Assembly: GCA_002384935.1 (NCBI GenBank)
Contig: DGCD01000013.1
Coordinates: 74,588-138,587, forward strand
Origin: Pusillimonas sp. UBA3987
GTDB taxonomy: Bacteria; Pseudomonadota; Gammaproteobacteria; Burkholderiales; Burkholderiaceae_B
Length of the DNA: 64,000 bases
Reading direction: 5' to 3'
The notes beneath the pieces were generated by a model. It had not been told where the DNA came from. It was given only the letters and a program-made list of their open reading frames with translations, and did no database searches. Positions within the stretch are counted from its first letter, which is position 1. The number at the start of each line of letters is the position of its first letter. Shown piece after piece: positions 52,636 to 60,858 of this stretch. The position numbers and the translations under genes were made by a program.

Positions 52636-53370
52636 TTACTCGCTGAACAAGGTTTCGGGAAGCTGCTTGACGGCCTCGTATGTAATGCTGATATGTTCGG
52701 CCAACAGCTTGCAAGCCACAGCGCTGTCGTGCGCCAGTGTCGCGTCGAGAATAGCACGATGCTCGGCATGCAGGTCGCGGGGAATCGGCTTGCGGGTAAT
52801 GACCAGGCGCCGGTAGCGTTCAGCCTGTTGATACAGAATTCCCAGGAAATGCCGTATCCAAGGCGAGCGGCAACCGCTGATCAGGGCCTGATGGTATTCA
52901 CGATTGCGGTCTTCCCATTCATCGAAATCGTCGGGGGCTGAGCTGGTTAACCGTTTCTCTATTCGGTCAAGCCGGTGAAATGCCGCCACAACCCGGCCTT
53001 CCCAGACGTCGTCGCCGAACTCGATCGACTGACGCAACGCCTCGCATTCAAGCAGAATGCGGGTGCGGGTGATGTCGTGAAAATCCTCGACAGAAATGGG
53101 TTTGACATGAAAGCCCCGTTGGCCGCGCACGACAACCAGTGCATCCGACACTAGTAAGGCCAGTGCCTCGCGCAGGGTACCCGCGCCGACACCATATTCG
53201 TCTTTCAGGTGTTCAACCCGCAGTTTTGCGCCGGGTGCAAGTCGCCCTTCAATAATGTCACGCCGCAATTGCTGGTAAGCGGCGCTGACCAAGGTTTTGG
53301 GTGACGTTGAAGCGCCCGACGTGTCATCAGGCGGTAAAGTGAGTGTGTCGGAAGAAGGACGCTCGAGCAT
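52636..53370 (-). CDS. GntR-family regulator with FCD domain
   Basis: 244 residues. An N-terminal winged helix (QQLRRDIIEGRLAPGAKLRV, EYGVGAGTLREALALLVSD) is followed by an FCD effector domain with potential metal ligands (Asp in FHDITRTRILLE; His in YHQALISG and the HRAILDA region). FCD regulators usually repress catabolic operons and respond to organic acids. It is divergent from the dioxygenase cluster at 53596, its probable target, and is coupled to the diguanylate cyclase gene downstream. Confidence 0.92.
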   Translation of the reverse strand: MLERPSSDTLTLPPDDTSGASTSPKTLVSAAYQQLRRDIIEGRLAPGAKLRVEHLKDEYGVGAGTLREALALLVSDALVVVRGQRGFHVKPISVEDFHDITRTRILLECEALRQSIEFGDDVWEGRVVAAFHRLDRIEKRLTSSAPDDFDEWEDRNREYHQALISGCRSPWIRHFLGILYQQAERYRRLVITRKPIPRDLHAEHRAILDATLAHDSAVACKLLAEHISITYEAVKQLPETLFSE

Positions 53371-53488
53371 GAAAATCCCTGAGGAGAAAAAGGCAGACGT
53401 AACTGCCGCAAGCTACCGCGCAAGTTTATCTTATTTTCCCAGGAACAACATTAATCAGCATAATTTCAATAAATCTCGATAAAAATGG

Positions 53489-53518
53489 TTGACTTCCGAT
53501 ATTTTGAGAAGCTACTCT
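53489..53518 (+). promoter_or_regulatory. Possible promoter of the dioxygenase cluster
   Basis: TTGACT (53489-53494), 18 bases, TACTCT (53513-53518). The -35 is good and the -10 weak, fitting a regulated promoter. It lies 78 bases before the GTG start at 53596. Confidence 0.4.
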
Positions 53519-53595
53519 TCTGGGATTGAACTAAAACGCTGATATCTGGTTTGCGCGCAACGGGCGGGCAAACTGCCGGTAAAGGGAATAACGTC

Positions 53596-54456
53596 GTGAT
53601 TCATTTACATGATATTCGCTATGTCAGACTGGGTACATCCGATCTTGACGCGGCGATTAAGTATTCAACCGACTTGTTAGGTCTTGAAGTGGCCAGCCGT
53701 GAAAATAAATCGGTTTATTTTCGTTCCGATAGCCGGGACCACACGCTTTGCTATTTTGAGGGCGATCCGGCCGATCACACTGTTGCTTTCGAGGTCGATA
53801 CGCTGGAAGAATTGCAATCGGCCGCCCAGTTTCTCGAGGGCAGGGGCTTTCGGGTGCACGTGGGTACGGCCATGGAGTGTGAGCAGCGCCGTGTGCGCGA
53901 GTTCATCAATTTCAAAGATCCGTCGGGCAACAGTGTGGAGCTGGTCTACGAGCCGCACCATAGTGGCCGGCGCTATTTCCCAACCCGCGATGCGGGAATT
54001 ACCGGGTTCAGCCATATTGGTCTTCGCACGGTGAATGCCCGGCGCGACGAGCGGTTCTGGACTGACCTAATGGGCGCGCGTGTTAGCGACCGGATCGGTG
54101 ATGCGCCCTTGCTGCGCATCGACGAGGTGCATCACAAAATCGCGTTGTTTCCATCCACGTATCCAGGCGTGCAACACATCAATCATCAGGTTGAAAGTAT
54201 CGACGACGTGATGCGGGCTTACTACATATTGAAGGAACGCAATATCCCGATTCGTTTTGGCCCTGGCCGCCATCCGACATCCGGCGCCATGTTTTTGTAT
54301 TTCGAAGGGCCCCATGGCATGGTGTACGAATACTCCACCGGCGTGCGGTTGATTTTGCCGGAGGATGAAGACACGTATCGGCCGCGAAACTTTCCGTTTA
54401 CCCCGGAATCGTTCTGCATGTGGGGCTCGCGCCCCGACATTCCGGAGTTCAAATGA
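53596..54456 (+). CDS. Type I extradiol ring-cleavage dioxygenase (VOC family)
   Basis: 286 residues from GTG 53596, chosen because AAGGGA precedes it by about eight bases and VIHLHDIRYVRLGTSDLDAA matches the family start. Two VOC domains: N-terminal (to about 125) and catalytic C-terminal, with candidate iron ligands His in GFSHIGLRT, His in HINHQVES and Glu in GMVYEYSTG. Such enzymes open catechol-type rings next to the hydroxyl pair. The aldolase gene overlaps its stop (ATGA). The natural catechol is unknown. Confidence 0.88.
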   Translation: MIHLHDIRYVRLGTSDLDAAIKYSTDLLGLEVASRENKSVYFRSDSRDHTLCYFEGDPADHTVAFEVDTLEELQSAAQFLEGRGFRVHVGTAMECEQRRVREFINFKDPSGNSVELVYEPHHSGRRYFPTRDAGITGFSHIGLRTVNARRDERFWTDLMGARVSDRIGDAPLLRIDEVHHKIALFPSTYPGVQHINHQVESIDDVMRAYYILKERNIPIRFGPGRHPTSGAMFLYFEGPHGMVYEYSTGVRLILPEDEDTYRPRNFPFTPESFCMWGSRPDIPEFK

Positions 54457-55175
54457 GCCTGGCGGGAACAGTGAAACCGACCGCTCAACAGCAGCGTACG
54501 GTTCGCGTGGCTGCGCGTGCATTGGCGCGGGCCGGCTTGGTTCATGCCTATGGCCATTGCAGCCTGCGGCTCGACGAAAACCATTTCCTGGTATGTACCG
54601 CCAAGCCAATGGGACAAATTACCAGCACGGATTCCGGGCGCGTTGTACCGGTTCACGGTGATTTGCCCGGCGGTGTGTTGGGTGAAGTGCGAATCCATCA
54701 GCAGATTTATCGGCGCAGAAAAAATGTCGGCGGCATTGTGCGCAGCATGCCTCGCGACGTCATGACGCTGTCTGCGGCGGGCATCACGCCCATGCCGCGG
54801 CATGGCATCGGCACCTATTTTTCACCCGCCGTTCCGCTTTGGGACGATATTCAACTTGTGCGAACCGATAAGCAGGCGCAAGGGGTGGCAGAGCAACTGG
54901 GCGAGCAGCACGCTGTGGTGATGCGGGGTAACGGCGCGGTCGTGGCCGGTAAGAACCTGGCCATTGCCGTGGCGTTAACGTGGTATTTGGAAGATGCCGC
55001 GCGGGTGGAACTTCAGTTAAGGGCGGCCGGGCTGGCAGCGCCCGATGGAGTGGTAAGCCCCGAGCAGGCGAAACAGCGTGCCACCTCGGCGGGGCGGATT
55101 TTCGAGCGTATGTGGTCGTATCTGGCAGCCGACGACCCGGAGTGGTCTGACGATTTGGAAACAGAAGTCATTTAA
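54453..55175 (+). CDS. Class II aldolase/adducin family protein
   Basis: 240 residues from ATG 54453, overlapping the dioxygenase stop by four bases and preceded by GGAG. The fold is that of fuculose/ribulose phosphate aldolases (AYGHCSLRLDENHFLVC; AVVMRGNGAVVAGKN), but the usual first metal His pair (HTH) reads RSMPRDV here, so the metal site may be altered. Related proteins in aromatic pathways act as decarboxylases or hydrolases of ring-cleavage products. Function not certain. Confidence 0.75.
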   Translation: MSLAGTVKPTAQQQRTVRVAARALARAGLVHAYGHCSLRLDENHFLVCTAKPMGQITSTDSGRVVPVHGDLPGGVLGEVRIHQQIYRRRKNVGGIVRSMPRDVMTLSAAGITPMPRHGIGTYFSPAVPLWDDIQLVRTDKQAQGVAEQLGEQHAVVMRGNGAVVAGKNLAIAVALTWYLEDAARVELQLRAAGLAAPDGVVSPEQAKQRATSAGRIFERMWSYLAADDPEWSDDLETEVI

Positions 55176-55202
55176 TTGGATCAGCAAACAAGGAGTTTAT
55201 CG

Positions 55203-56657
55203 ATGCATGAAATAAAGAATTTTATTAATGGTCAGTGGGTGTCAACATCCAAAACATTTGAAGACATTAATCCGGTTAACGGCAAAGTGATTGCCAATGT
55301 GCATGAGGCTGGGCGCGACGAGGTCGACGCGGCCGTTAAAGCTGCGCGCGCCGCCCTGCGTGGCCCGTGGAGCCAAATGAAGGTGGAAGAGCGCGGCGCC
55401 ATACTGGTTGCCATTTCTGATGAGGTCAACCGACGCTTCGATGCGTTCCTTGAAGCCGAGATTGCCGATACGGGCAAACCGCATTCACTGGCCAGCCACC
55501 TGGACATTCCGCGCGGTGCCGCCAACTTCAAGGCTTTTGCAGATTTGATGCGCAGTGCGCCAACGGAATGCTTCCCCATGCGAACTCCCGATAATGGCCA
55601 TGCTATTAACTATGGCGTTCGCGCACCGCGTGGTGTGATTGGCGTGATCTGCCCCTGGAATTTGCCACTGCTGCTGATGACATGGAAAGTGGGCCCGGCA
55701 CTGGCTTGCGGCAATACGGTGGTTGTAAAGCCTTCGGAAGAAACACCTGCCACTGCCACGTTGCTGGGTGAAGTCATGAATACGGTTGGCGTGCCGGAAG
55801 GGGTGTACAACGTCATTCACGGGTTCGGGCCCGACTCAGCCGGCCAGTTCCTGACTGAACACCCTGGCGTTGACGGTATTACCTTTACCGGCGAAACCCG
55901 CACAGGCGAGGCCATTATGAAAGTGGCGGCCAATGGCGTGCGCCCCGTGTCGTTCGAACTGGGCGGCAAGAATCCCGGCATTGTTTTTGCCGATGCGGAT
56001 TTCGACAAGGCGGTGGCCGGTATTGCCCGCTCTTCCTTCGAGAACTCGGGGCAGGTTTGCCTGGGTACCGAGCGCGTGTATGTCGAGCGCCCCATCTTCG
56101 AACGTTTTGTGCAGGCGCTGAAAGAGCGCGCCGAAGCGTTTCAAATGGGCAATCCTACCGACAAGGGCATGAATTTTGGTCCGCTGGTATCCAAAGAGCA
56201 CCGTGAAAAGGTCTTGTCGTATTACAAGAAAGCCGCCGACGACGGCGCCACCGTTGTGACGGGCGGCGGCGTGCCTGACCTGCCCGGTGATCTGGCCGAC
56301 GGTTCCTGGGTTCAGCCCACAATCTGGACAGGCTTGCCGGAAACTTCGGCGGTTATTCGCGAAGAAGTGTTTGGTCCATGCTGCCATATTGCGCCTTTCG
56401 ATACCGAAGAAGAAGTCATCAATATGGCCAACGACACGCCTTATGGTCTGGCGGCTACAGTATGGACACAAGACGTCAGCCGTGCCCATCGCATGGGTGC
56501 TGCCCTGGAGGTTGGCCTGTGCTGGGTGAATTCGTGGTTCCTGCGTGATTTGCGCACGGCCTTTGGCGGTGCCAAACAGTCGGGTATCGGTCGCGAGGGC
56601 GGTGTTCATTCATTCGAGTTCTACACCGAGCCACGTAACGTTTGCATCAAGCTGTAA
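55203..56657 (+). CDS. Aldehyde dehydrogenase, 2-hydroxy/aminomuconate semialdehyde type
   Basis: 484 residues from ATG 55203, with a strong AAGGAGT seven bases upstream; the frame opens nine codons earlier. It has the catalytic Glu in FELGGKNPGI and the catalytic Cys in SGQVCLGTERV, plus the cofactor-site CPWNLPLLLMTWK. The family oxidises 2-hydroxymuconic or 2-aminomuconic semialdehyde, the direct products of extradiol cleavage of catechol or 2-aminophenol, which agrees with the dioxygenase two genes upstream. Confidence 0.9.
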   Translation: MHEIKNFINGQWVSTSKTFEDINPVNGKVIANVHEAGRDEVDAAVKAARAALRGPWSQMKVEERGAILVAISDEVNRRFDAFLEAEIADTGKPHSLASHLDIPRGAANFKAFADLMRSAPTECFPMRTPDNGHAINYGVRAPRGVIGVICPWNLPLLLMTWKVGPALACGNTVVVKPSEETPATATLLGEVMNTVGVPEGVYNVIHGFGPDSAGQFLTEHPGVDGITFTGETRTGEAIMKVAANGVRPVSFELGGKNPGIVFADADFDKAVAGIARSSFENSGQVCLGTERVYVERPIFERFVQALKERAEAFQMGNPTDKGMNFGPLVSKEHREKVLSYYKKAADDGATVVTGGGVPDLPGDLADGSWVQPTIWTGLPETSAVIREEVFGPCCHIAPFDTEEEVINMANDTPYGLAATVWTQDVSRAHRMGAALEVGLCWVNSWFLRDLRTAFGGAKQSGIGREGGVHSFEFYTEPRNVCIKL

Positions 56658-56677
56658 ATAAAGAAGCGCATGCACGG

Positions 56678-56737
56678 CTCCGTTGTTATGGATTATATTG
56701 TTGGGTTTGAAAGACAATGAACGTCAGAACAACGGAG
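56678..56737 (+). promoter_or_regulatory. Inverted repeat masking the ribosome binding site of the hydrolase
   Basis: CTCCGTTGTT (56678-56687) is perfectly complementary to AACAACGGAG (56728-56737). The right arm includes most of the GGAGG (56734-56738) that serves the ATG at 56746. Within the loop ATTGT (56697-56701) can pair with ACAAT (56714-56718). The leader could fold to hide the start site. Confidence 0.5.
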
Positions 56738-56745
56738 GCCGGTGT

Positions 56746-57612
56746 ATGTCAAGTTTTAACGGAATTGCCCAAGGGCGTGTTCAGTGTCCTGAAGCGCTAT
56801 GCGAACAGGGCTATAACCTGCGTGTCGCATTTTCTGACTTTCCCGATGTCTTGAAGGGTTGGCAGGACGCCACCAAGGCCGTCATGCAAAAGCATCAGCC
56901 GGAAAAAGATATCGCCTATGGCGACCAGCCCCTGCAAAACCTTGATTTTTACAAAGCTGCGGGCGAGAACGCGCCGTTGCTGATTTTTGTTCACGGCGGT
57001 TACTGGCAAAGCGGCGACAAATCCGACGTTGGCTTTATTGCCGCACCGTATGTCGAAGCCGGCATCAGCGTAGCGGTTATTAATTATTCATTGGCACCGC
57101 AAGCCCCCATGGAGCAAATGGTGGCTGAAGTGCGTGATTCCATTAAATGGCTGCACGCCCATGCCGAACGCTTTGGTTTTGATGCCAATCGCATTTCCTT
57201 AATGGGCCATTCCGCCGGTGGCCATCTGGTGAGCATGATGGTCACGCACGATGACGACAACCGCGGCATGCCGCCCATTAGGCACGTGTTTCCCATTAGC
57301 GGTGTATTCGATTTGCCCCCGTTGATTCCTTCAACGGTGAACGGCGCATTGTCGCTCGATCAGCGGCGCGCCGAGGCATTGAGCCCGGCTGTGCGTCCGG
57401 CGCCGCTTGGCGCGCAAGTGCACACTATTATTGGCGAGCATGAAACCGGGCAGTTTCATCTGCAGTCGAACGCATTGATGCAGCGCTGGGGCGCATGCGT
57501 GACCAACCATCACGTGGTGCCGGATACCCATCACTTCACTGTGCTCGACGTGCTGGGTGACCCCCAGTCGCCGTTTGCCCAGGAAGTGGTTCAGGTTATC
57601 AATGCCCGATAG
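56746..57612 (+). CDS. Kynurenine formamidase-like alpha/beta hydrolase
   Basis: 288 residues from ATG 56746, with GGAGG upstream. Motifs are HGGYWQSGDKSD (oxyanion loop, as in arylformamidases), the nucleophile Ser in GHSAGGH and the C-terminal His in PDTHHFTV. Members hydrolyse N-formylkynurenine or other formamides and esters. The neighbouring semialdehyde dehydrogenase would suit a product of aminoaromatic ring cleavage, but the substrate is not shown. Its 3' end overlaps the bioA start by 11 bases. Confidence 0.85.
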   Translation: MSSFNGIAQGRVQCPEALCEQGYNLRVAFSDFPDVLKGWQDATKAVMQKHQPEKDIAYGDQPLQNLDFYKAAGENAPLLIFVHGGYWQSGDKSDVGFIAAPYVEAGISVAVINYSLAPQAPMEQMVAEVRDSIKWLHAHAERFGFDANRISLMGHSAGGHLVSMMVTHDDDNRGMPPIRHVFPISGVFDLPPLIPSTVNGALSLDQRRAEALSPAVRPAPLGAQVHTIIGEHETGQFHLQSNALMQRWGACVTNHHVVPDTHHFTVLDVLGDPQSPFAQEVVQVINAR

Positions 57613-58954
57613 CGGGGGGCTCGTGTCATCTGAAACGTCGCAGCCCGATTGGGTTCAACGCAGTCTGCAAAGTGTTTGGCATCCCTGCACGCAAATGCAG
57701 CATCACGAGCAAATTCCGCTGGTGTCGCTGTCGCGCGGGCAGGGGGCCTGGTTGTTCGACCATGAAGGTCGTCGTGTGCTGGATGCAGTCAGCTCGTGGT
57801 GGGTCAACCTTTTCGGCCATGCCAATCCACGTATCAATCATGCATTGAAACAGCAGCTCGACCAGCTTGAACATGCCATGCTGGCCGGTTTCACCCATGA
57901 ACCAGTCGTGCTGTTGTCAGAGCGGCTCGGCGCGCTTACAGGCAATAATCTGGGCCACTGCTTTTATGCATCCGACGGCGCTTCGGCGGTTGAGATCGCG
58001 TTGAAAATGAGCTTTCATTTCTGGCGCAACGCGGGTCAGTCCGACAAGCGCGAGTTTGTTTGTTTGCGCGGCAGTTATCACGGTGAAACGCTGGGTGCGC
58101 TGGCGGTAACCGATGTTGCGCTGTTTCGCGATGCCTATGGCCCATTGCTGGGGCAGGCGCACGTGGTGATGTCGCCCGATGCGCGGCAAACGGTACCCGG
58201 CGGCAATGTTGTCCAGGCCGCACTTGATGAGGTAGAGGCATTATTTCAGGAACGGGCCGACAGGATTGCGTCGATTATTGTCGAGCCGCTGGTGCAATGC
58301 GCCACCGGCATGGCCATGTACGAGCCGTCATACCTAACCGGCCTGCGCAAGTTGTGCGACCGGTATCAGGTGCATTTGATTGCCGACGAGATCGCCGTGG
58401 GGTGCGGGCGTACGGGCACGTTTTTCGCTTGCGAGCAGGCTGGCATCTGGCCCGACTACATTTGTTTGTCGAAGGGCATCAGCGGCGGATATTTGCCTTT
58501 ATCGCTGGTGATGACCACCGACGAAATCTACAATGCGTTCTACAGCGATGAATTAACGCGCGGCTTTTTGCATTCGCACTCGTACACCGGCAACCCACTG
58601 GCCTGTCGCGCGGCACTGGCAACGCTGGATATATTCGAGCAAGACAATGTGCTGCAAAGCAATCTTGCCAAGGCCCAGAAACTGACCCAGGCACTGGCAC
58701 CGGTTAAAGCGCATCCGCAGGTTAAGCATTTCCGCCGCCAGGGCATGATCTGGGCTTTCGATGTAGAACTTAACGACGCTGCCGCCGTTTCGCAGTTTTC
58801 GCGCCAGTTTTTCTCGGTGGCCATGTTGAATGGTTTATTGATCAGGCCGTTGGGTACCACGGTGTATCTGATGCCGCCGTATATATTGAATGATACGGAA
58901 ATTGGGTTTCTTGCAAACGGCGTACACGCCGTATTGCACCAGGTATTAAGTTAA
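57602..58954 (+). CDS. bioA: Adenosylmethionine-8-amino-7-oxononanoate aminotransferase
   Basis: 450 residues if started at ATG 57602 inside the hydrolase gene. A GTG at 57623, after a GGGGGG stretch, is equally possible and would remove most of the overlap. PLP class III aminotransferase: SWWVNLFGHANPRIN, YHGETLGALAVTD, DEIAVGCGRTG and the PLP lysine in LSKGISGGYLPLS. It transfers the amino group of SAM to KAPA, making DAPA in biotin synthesis. bioF follows by five bases. Confidence 0.95.
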   Translation: MPDSGGLVSSETSQPDWVQRSLQSVWHPCTQMQHHEQIPLVSLSRGQGAWLFDHEGRRVLDAVSSWWVNLFGHANPRINHALKQQLDQLEHAMLAGFTHEPVVLLSERLGALTGNNLGHCFYASDGASAVEIALKMSFHFWRNAGQSDKREFVCLRGSYHGETLGALAVTDVALFRDAYGPLLGQAHVVMSPDARQTVPGGNVVQAALDEVEALFQERADRIASIIVEPLVQCATGMAMYEPSYLTGLRKLCDRYQVHLIADEIAVGCGRTGTFFACEQAGIWPDYICLSKGISGGYLPLSLVMTTDEIYNAFYSDELTRGFLHSHSYTGNPLACRAALATLDIFEQDNVLQSNLAKAQKLTQALAPVKAHPQVKHFRRQGMIWAFDVELNDAAAVSQFSRQFFSVAMLNGLLIRPLGTTVYLMPPYILNDTEIGFLANGVHAVLHQVLS

Positions 58955-58959
58955 CGACC

Positions 58960-60159
58960 ATGGATCTTTCCGCCCGTATTGCACAGCGCCTGGAGGCTTT
59001 GGATCAGCAAGGCTTGCGCCGTCATTTGCGCCGGGTTGATACGGCCTGCGGGCCCAGGGTTCGCGTGAACCAGCGCGACATGCTGGCATTTTGCAGCAAC
59101 GACTATCTTGGGCTGGCTTCCCACCCGGCCATTATTGCCGCGTTGCAAGAGGGTGCGCAGCGCTACGGGGCGGGTAGTGGCGCTTCACATTTAATCAGCG
59201 GCCATTCACACGCGCATGCCAGGCTTGAAGAGCGGCTGGCACAGTTGTATTCCCCGTATTTTGATTCGCCGGGTACGTTGTACCTGTGTACCGGTTACAT
59301 GGCGAACCTGGCGGTGATGACGTCGTTGGCGCGGCTCGAGGAAGAAACGGTATTCTTTTCCGAGCGTTTGAATCATGCGTCGATTATCGACGGGTTAAGG
59401 CTGGCGCGCGCCAAAGTCAGCATATACGAACATGGCGATGTGGCCCATTTAAACCAGTTGCTGGCCGAGACGCCGGCCGCGCTGCGGGTGGTGGTAACAG
59501 ACAGCGTATTCAGCATGGACGGAAACCTTGCGCCCCTGCAGGAACTGGCCGATTTATGCCGGCAGTACGATGCCATTCTGGTGGTCGACGACGCGCACGG
59601 CTTCGGCGTGCTGGGGGAGCAGGGGCTGGGCGTGCTTGAAGCCTTGTCTTTGAAGTACGACAACCTGATCTACATGGGAACATTAGGCAAGGCCGCCGGG
59701 GTGTCCGGGGCGTTTTTGGTGGCGCAAGATCAGCTTATTGAGTGGATTGTGCAGCAAGCGCGTTCCTATATATACACCACCGCGGCGGCACCGGCGCTGG
59801 CACATGCCCTGCAAAGCAGCCTGGATATCATCACGGGTGAAGAGGGCCGGCAAAGACGCGCCTGCATTAACGAGCATCGGGCCACCCTTAAACAATATCT
59901 GCACTTGCACAAGTGGCAGGCGCCCGCGTCCGACACGGCGATCCAGCCTGTGATTATCGGAAAGAATCAGTTGGTATCCCAGGTGGGCTCGTTCCTTTGG
60001 AACCAGGGGTTGTGGGTGGCGGCCATTCGCCCGCCTACGGTGCCTGCCGATACAGCCCGCTTGCGCATCACGCTTTCGGCCGCGCATAGCCGCAACGAGG
60101 TAACCCGTTTGGCGCGTGCGGTTGTTCAGGCTGAACAAGAATATGCCATGCAGGAGTAG
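58960..60159 (+). CDS. bioF: 8-amino-7-oxononanoate synthase
   Basis: 399 residues. PLP-dependent alpha-oxoamine synthase: LAFCSNDYLGLASHPAI, YGAGSGASHLISGHSHAHAR, DDAHGFGVLG and the PLP Lys in MGTLGKAAGVSGAF. Condenses pimeloyl-ACP (or -CoA) with alanine to form KAPA, the substrate of BioA. bioD follows after six bases. Confidence 0.96.
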   Translation: MDLSARIAQRLEALDQQGLRRHLRRVDTACGPRVRVNQRDMLAFCSNDYLGLASHPAIIAALQEGAQRYGAGSGASHLISGHSHAHARLEERLAQLYSPYFDSPGTLYLCTGYMANLAVMTSLARLEEETVFFSERLNHASIIDGLRLARAKVSIYEHGDVAHLNQLLAETPAALRVVVTDSVFSMDGNLAPLQELADLCRQYDAILVVDDAHGFGVLGEQGLGVLEALSLKYDNLIYMGTLGKAAGVSGAFLVAQDQLIEWIVQQARSYIYTTAAAPALAHALQSSLDIITGEEGRQRRACINEHRATLKQYLHLHKWQAPASDTAIQPVIIGKNQLVSQVGSFLWNQGLWVAAIRPPTVPADTARLRITLSAAHSRNEVTRLARAVVQAEQEYAMQE

Positions 60160-60165
60160 TGGATT

Positions 60166-60858
60166 GTGTCTGTTTCAAAAATCGCTTTATTCGTAACAGG
60201 AACCGATACCGAAATTGGCAAAACCCTGGTTTCGTCGGCTTTGCTGTATGCGTTTGTGCAGGCCGGGCTGCGGGTTGCCGCCATGAAGCCGGTTGCCGCC
60301 GGCGTGACCTTGCACAACGGTGTTCGCGTTAACGAAGATATCGAGCTGTTGCGCGCGCAAGCGAATATTGAACTGCCCGAACATGAAATGACCCCTTACC
60401 TGTGGGATGAACCCATTGCGCCGCACATTGCCGCGCAAAAGCGCGGCGTGGTGATGCGTGCCGAGGTGATTCGCCAGGCTTACCTGGCTGCAGCACAGCG
60501 GGCCGATGCCATTATCGTGGAAGGGGTCGGGGGGTTTTGCGTGCCGCTGTCTTGCGAAGAGAATATGGCCGATGTTGCGGTTGCGTTGAATTTGCCGGTG
60601 GTGATGGTGGTGGGGATGCGGCTGGGCTGCATCAACCACGCCCTGTTAACCGCCGAAGCCATTCGTGCGCGCGGCCTTACGCTGGCGGCCTGGGTGGCCA
60701 ACACAGTAGACCGCAATATGCCTTACCGCGACGAGAACATTCAAACCTTAAGCGAAGCATTGGCAGCCCCATGCCTTGGCCGCGTTCCGTACCTGGATGA
60801 GCCGTCTGCCGAACTGGCGGCCGGCTACCTGGATATCAGCTGCCTACAGGTAGGGTGA
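60166..60858 (+). CDS. bioD: Dethiobiotin synthetase
   Basis: 230 residues from GTG 60166, with GGAG about nine bases upstream. P-loop in VTGTDTEIGKTLVSSALL, catalytic Lys in MKPVAAGV, and EGVGGFCVPLS. Closes the ureido ring of dethiobiotin with CO2 and ATP. bioB, bioC and bioH are not in the window. The 3' end overlaps the convergent cls gene by 15 bases. Confidence 0.95.
   Translation: MSVSKIALFVTGTDTEIGKTLVSSALLYAFVQAGLRVAAMKPVAAGVTLHNGVRVNEDIELLRAQANIELPEHEMTPYLWDEPIAPHIAAQKRGVVMRAEVIRQAYLAAAQRADAIIVEGVGGFCVPLSCEENMADVAVALNLPVVMVVGMRLGCINHALLTAEAIRARGLTLAAWVANTVDRNMPYRDENIQTLSEALAAPCLGRVPYLDEPSAELAAGYLDISCLQVG

Noticed and set aside
55836..56609. 257-codon minus-strand frame
   Set aside because: Antisense to the aldehyde dehydrogenase, no start signal and no known fold.
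56746..57612. Hydrolase considered as NicD (N-formylmaleamate deformylase)
   Set aside because: HGGYW and GHSAGGH motifs fit arylformamidase-like enzymes better, and the gene belongs to a different cluster 10 kb away.
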